Source of the DNA: JBJSXF01 sp046086225
Lineage (GTDB): Bacteria; Actinomycetota; Acidimicrobiia; IMCC26256; PALSA-610
Direction of reading: 5' to 3'
Length of the DNA: 5,272 nucleotides
Assembly (NCBI GenBank): GCA_046086225.1
Contig: JBJSXF010000056.1
Span: 1 to 5,272 of the forward strand
Part shown: positions 4,687-5,272 of the stretch, one piece after another
Layout of the letters: every line of letters starts with the position of its first letter
Position numbering within the stretch: the stretch's first letter is position 1
Notes under the pieces: model-generated
Databases searched by the model: none
What the model was told of the DNA's origin: nothing
The model's input: only the letters and a program-made list of their open reading frames with translations
Made by a program: the position numbers and the translations under genes

Positions 4687-4711
4687 GGTCCGTTCCGACA
4701 TTCGACGGACC
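4687..4711 (+). terminator. Stem-loop downstream of the enoyl-CoA hydratase-family gene
   Basis: GGTCCGT (4687-4693) pairs perfectly with ACGGACC (4705-4711). Inside it, CGA (4696-4698) pairs with TCG (4702-4704) around a CAT loop, giving a 10-bp stem with a 2-nt bulge. It begins 33 nt after the stop codon. There is no T-run, so it would have to act as a tailless terminator or as an mRNA 3' end protector. Confidence 0.45.
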
Positions 4712-4724
4712 CAGGAGCGTTGTC

Positions 4725-4732
4725 GGTCGACC
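4725..4732. repeat. Short palindrome GGTCGACC upstream of the FHA gene
   Basis: A perfect 8-bp palindrome, with partly matching flanks, ends 3 bp before the candidate -10 box TAAGGT. The position would suit a regulator binding site, but a short GC-rich palindrome can occur by chance in this genome. Confidence 0.25.
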
Positions 4733-4735
4733 AAC

Positions 4736-4741
4736 TAAGGT
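4736..4741 (+). promoter_or_regulatory. Candidate -10 box (TAAGGT) for the FHA gene
   Basis: TAAGGT fits TANNNT and is in one of the few AT-richer spots of the 165-nt gap. Transcription would begin near 4748, leaving a leader of about 72 nt. No -35 is found at the right distance; TTGTCG at 4720-4725 is only 10 nt away. Confidence 0.3.
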
Positions 4742-4752
4742 GAAATCCGTGG

Positions 4753-4788
4753 CGGCGGCCGATTGCTCTAGGGGATGCAGGGCCGCCG
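4753..4788 (+). promoter_or_regulatory. GC-rich leader hairpin upstream of the FHA gene
   Basis: CGGCGGCC (4753-4760) and GGCCGCCG (4781-4788) form a perfect 8-bp stem around a 20-nt loop; inside, TGC (4764-4766) could pair with GCA (4777-4779). It ends 31 nt before the GTG start and would lie close to the 5' end of the mRNA. It may be an attenuator, a protein or RNA control site, or an mRNA stabiliser; no known riboswitch class is recognised. Confidence 0.4.
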
Positions 4789-4807
4789 GTGCAGTTTCGG
4801 ACGCATC

Positions 4808-4811
4808 GGAG
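4808..4811 (+). promoter_or_regulatory. Ribosome binding site GGAG for the FHA gene
   Basis: GGAG lies 8 nt upstream of the GTG at 4820. It favours this start over an in-frame ATG at 4775, which has an AGGGG only one nucleotide away and lies inside the leader hairpin. Confidence 0.6.
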
Positions 4812-4819
4812 CAGCGAAC

Positions 4820-5272
4820 GTGAGCTCCGGGGACGCGCCCGAATTCGTGATCTACGTCGACGGTGTGCGGCTGCCCATTGCTCTCTCGGTGAGCGAAGAT
4901 CAGGTGATCGGGCGGGGGAGCGGAGCTGCCGTAGAAGTCGATGACCCTCGGGTGTCACGTCGTCACGCCGTGCTTCGGCTCGGGGAAGACGGATGGACCT
5001 TCAGTGACGAGTCTCGATCGGGGTCGTTCGTTGACGGGGTGCCGGTTTCCGTCGTGCCTGTGTCGGCAGGGCTCGGCATTCGGCTCGCCGATCCGGTGGC
5101 GGGCCCCCTGCTCACCTTCGGAACCTTGGCACCGACGGGTGTCGAGGTTGCGCCAGCCGTCACGGAGGTCGGGGTGGTCGTTCGTATCGGGCGTTCGTCC
5201 GATAACGACATCGTGCTTTCCGATCTCTCGGCATCCCGCTATCACGCCGAGCTCAGGCGCTCGGCGAGCACC
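4820..5272 (+). CDS. Tandem FHA-domain protein, N-terminal part (3' end outside window)
   Basis: FHA domains bind phosphothreonine peptides and usually report on Ser/Thr protein kinase signalling. The frame is open from the GTG at 4820 to the window edge, 151 codons. The first FHA domain spans about residues 8-102, with IGRG (30-33), VSRRH (45-49) and SRSGSFVDG (65-73); the usual NGT of the third loop is SGS here. The second starts near residue 117 with VRIGRSSDNDIVLSDL (121-136) and SASRYH (137-142), then runs off the window. This spacing and the second-domain motif resemble the N-terminus of actinobacterial FHA-FHA-ABC exporters such as M. tuberculosis Rv1747, where the ABC ATPase and membrane parts follow. 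Other tandem-FHA proteins remain possible because the rest is not visible. There is no signal peptide or membrane segment in the visible part, so this portion is cytoplasmic. Confidence 0.88.
   Translation, partial: MSSGDAPEFVIYVDGVRLPIALSVSEDQVIGRGSGAAVEVDDPRVSRRHAVLRLGEDGWTFSDESRSGSFVDGVPVSVVPVSAGLGIRLADPVAGPLLTFGTLAPTGVEVAPAVTEVGVVVRIGRSSDNDIVLSDLSASRYHAELRRSAST

Noticed and set aside
3850..4734. Upstream extension of the 71-aa - strand gene to 366 codons
   Set aside because: The added part is Ser/Arg-rich antisense of the crotonase gene with no domain. Conserved family sequence starts only near the GTG at 3849.
4775..4819. ATG at 4775 as the FHA gene start
   Set aside because: Its AGGGG is too close and it lies in a GC-rich hairpin. 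The GTG at 4820 has GGAG 8 nt upstream and starts near the FHA domain. It is not fully excluded.

Overview
This is a high-GC chromosomal segment, roughly two-thirds G+C by eye, that reads as actinobacterial. The main evidence is a DUF2469 protein (the actinobacterial Rv2901c family), the ffh-rpsP-KH-rimM-trmD-rplS-DUF2469-yraN gene order, frequent GTG and TTG starts, TANNNT-type -10 boxes and an apparently leaderless gene pair. A deep, non-mycobacterial lineage such as Acidimicrobiia is possible, but that is a guess. Most of the window is a well-known housekeeping block. I see no phage, insertion sequence, CRISPR array, rRNA or tRNA.

Positions 1-3589 (+ strand) form a translation and ribosome-assembly cluster. 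It starts with the 3' part of ffh (signal recognition particle GTPase, M domain). Then come rpsP (S16), a KH-domain RNA-binding protein of the KhpA family with a very acidic N-terminal arm, rimM (30S maturation), trmD (tRNA m1G37 methyltransferase), rplS (L19), a DUF2469 protein and a YraN/UPF0102 nuclease-like protein. Genes from rpsP to trmD overlap or lie within 4 nt of each other, which suggests translational coupling. Two short gaps, before rpsP and before rplS, each carry the same TAGTCT -10-like box at nearly the same distance from the start codon. They may allow S16 and L19 to be made in larger amounts than RimM and TrmD. The lepB and rnhB genes often found between rplS and DUF2469 in actinobacteria are absent here; only 19 nt separate the two genes.

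Positions 3590-4654 hold a divergent pair. A 71-residue CxxC/HxxC protein is on the - strand and converges on yraN. An enoyl-CoA hydratase/isomerase-family gene is on the + strand. Their start codons are 19 bp apart, neither has a Shine-Dalgarno sequence, and the centre of the gap reads as a TANNNT box on both strands, each 7 nt from its start codon. This looks like one symmetric, bidirectional, leaderless promoter.

Positions 4655-4819 are intergenic. They contain a strong stem-loop (probable terminator), a short palindrome, a possible -10 box and a GC-rich leader hairpin. From 4820 to the window end is the start of a gene with two tandem FHA (phosphothreonine-binding) domains, cut off by the window edge. 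Its layout resembles the N-terminus of actinobacterial FHA-FHA-ABC transporters such as Rv1747.

The features most worth a second look are the symmetric promoter, a Glu at the catalytic Asp position of TrmD, the acidic arm on the KH protein, possible Shine-Dalgarno sequestration in the rplS leader, and an enoyl-CoA hydratase homologue lacking both classical catalytic glutamates. No wholly new system is evident.
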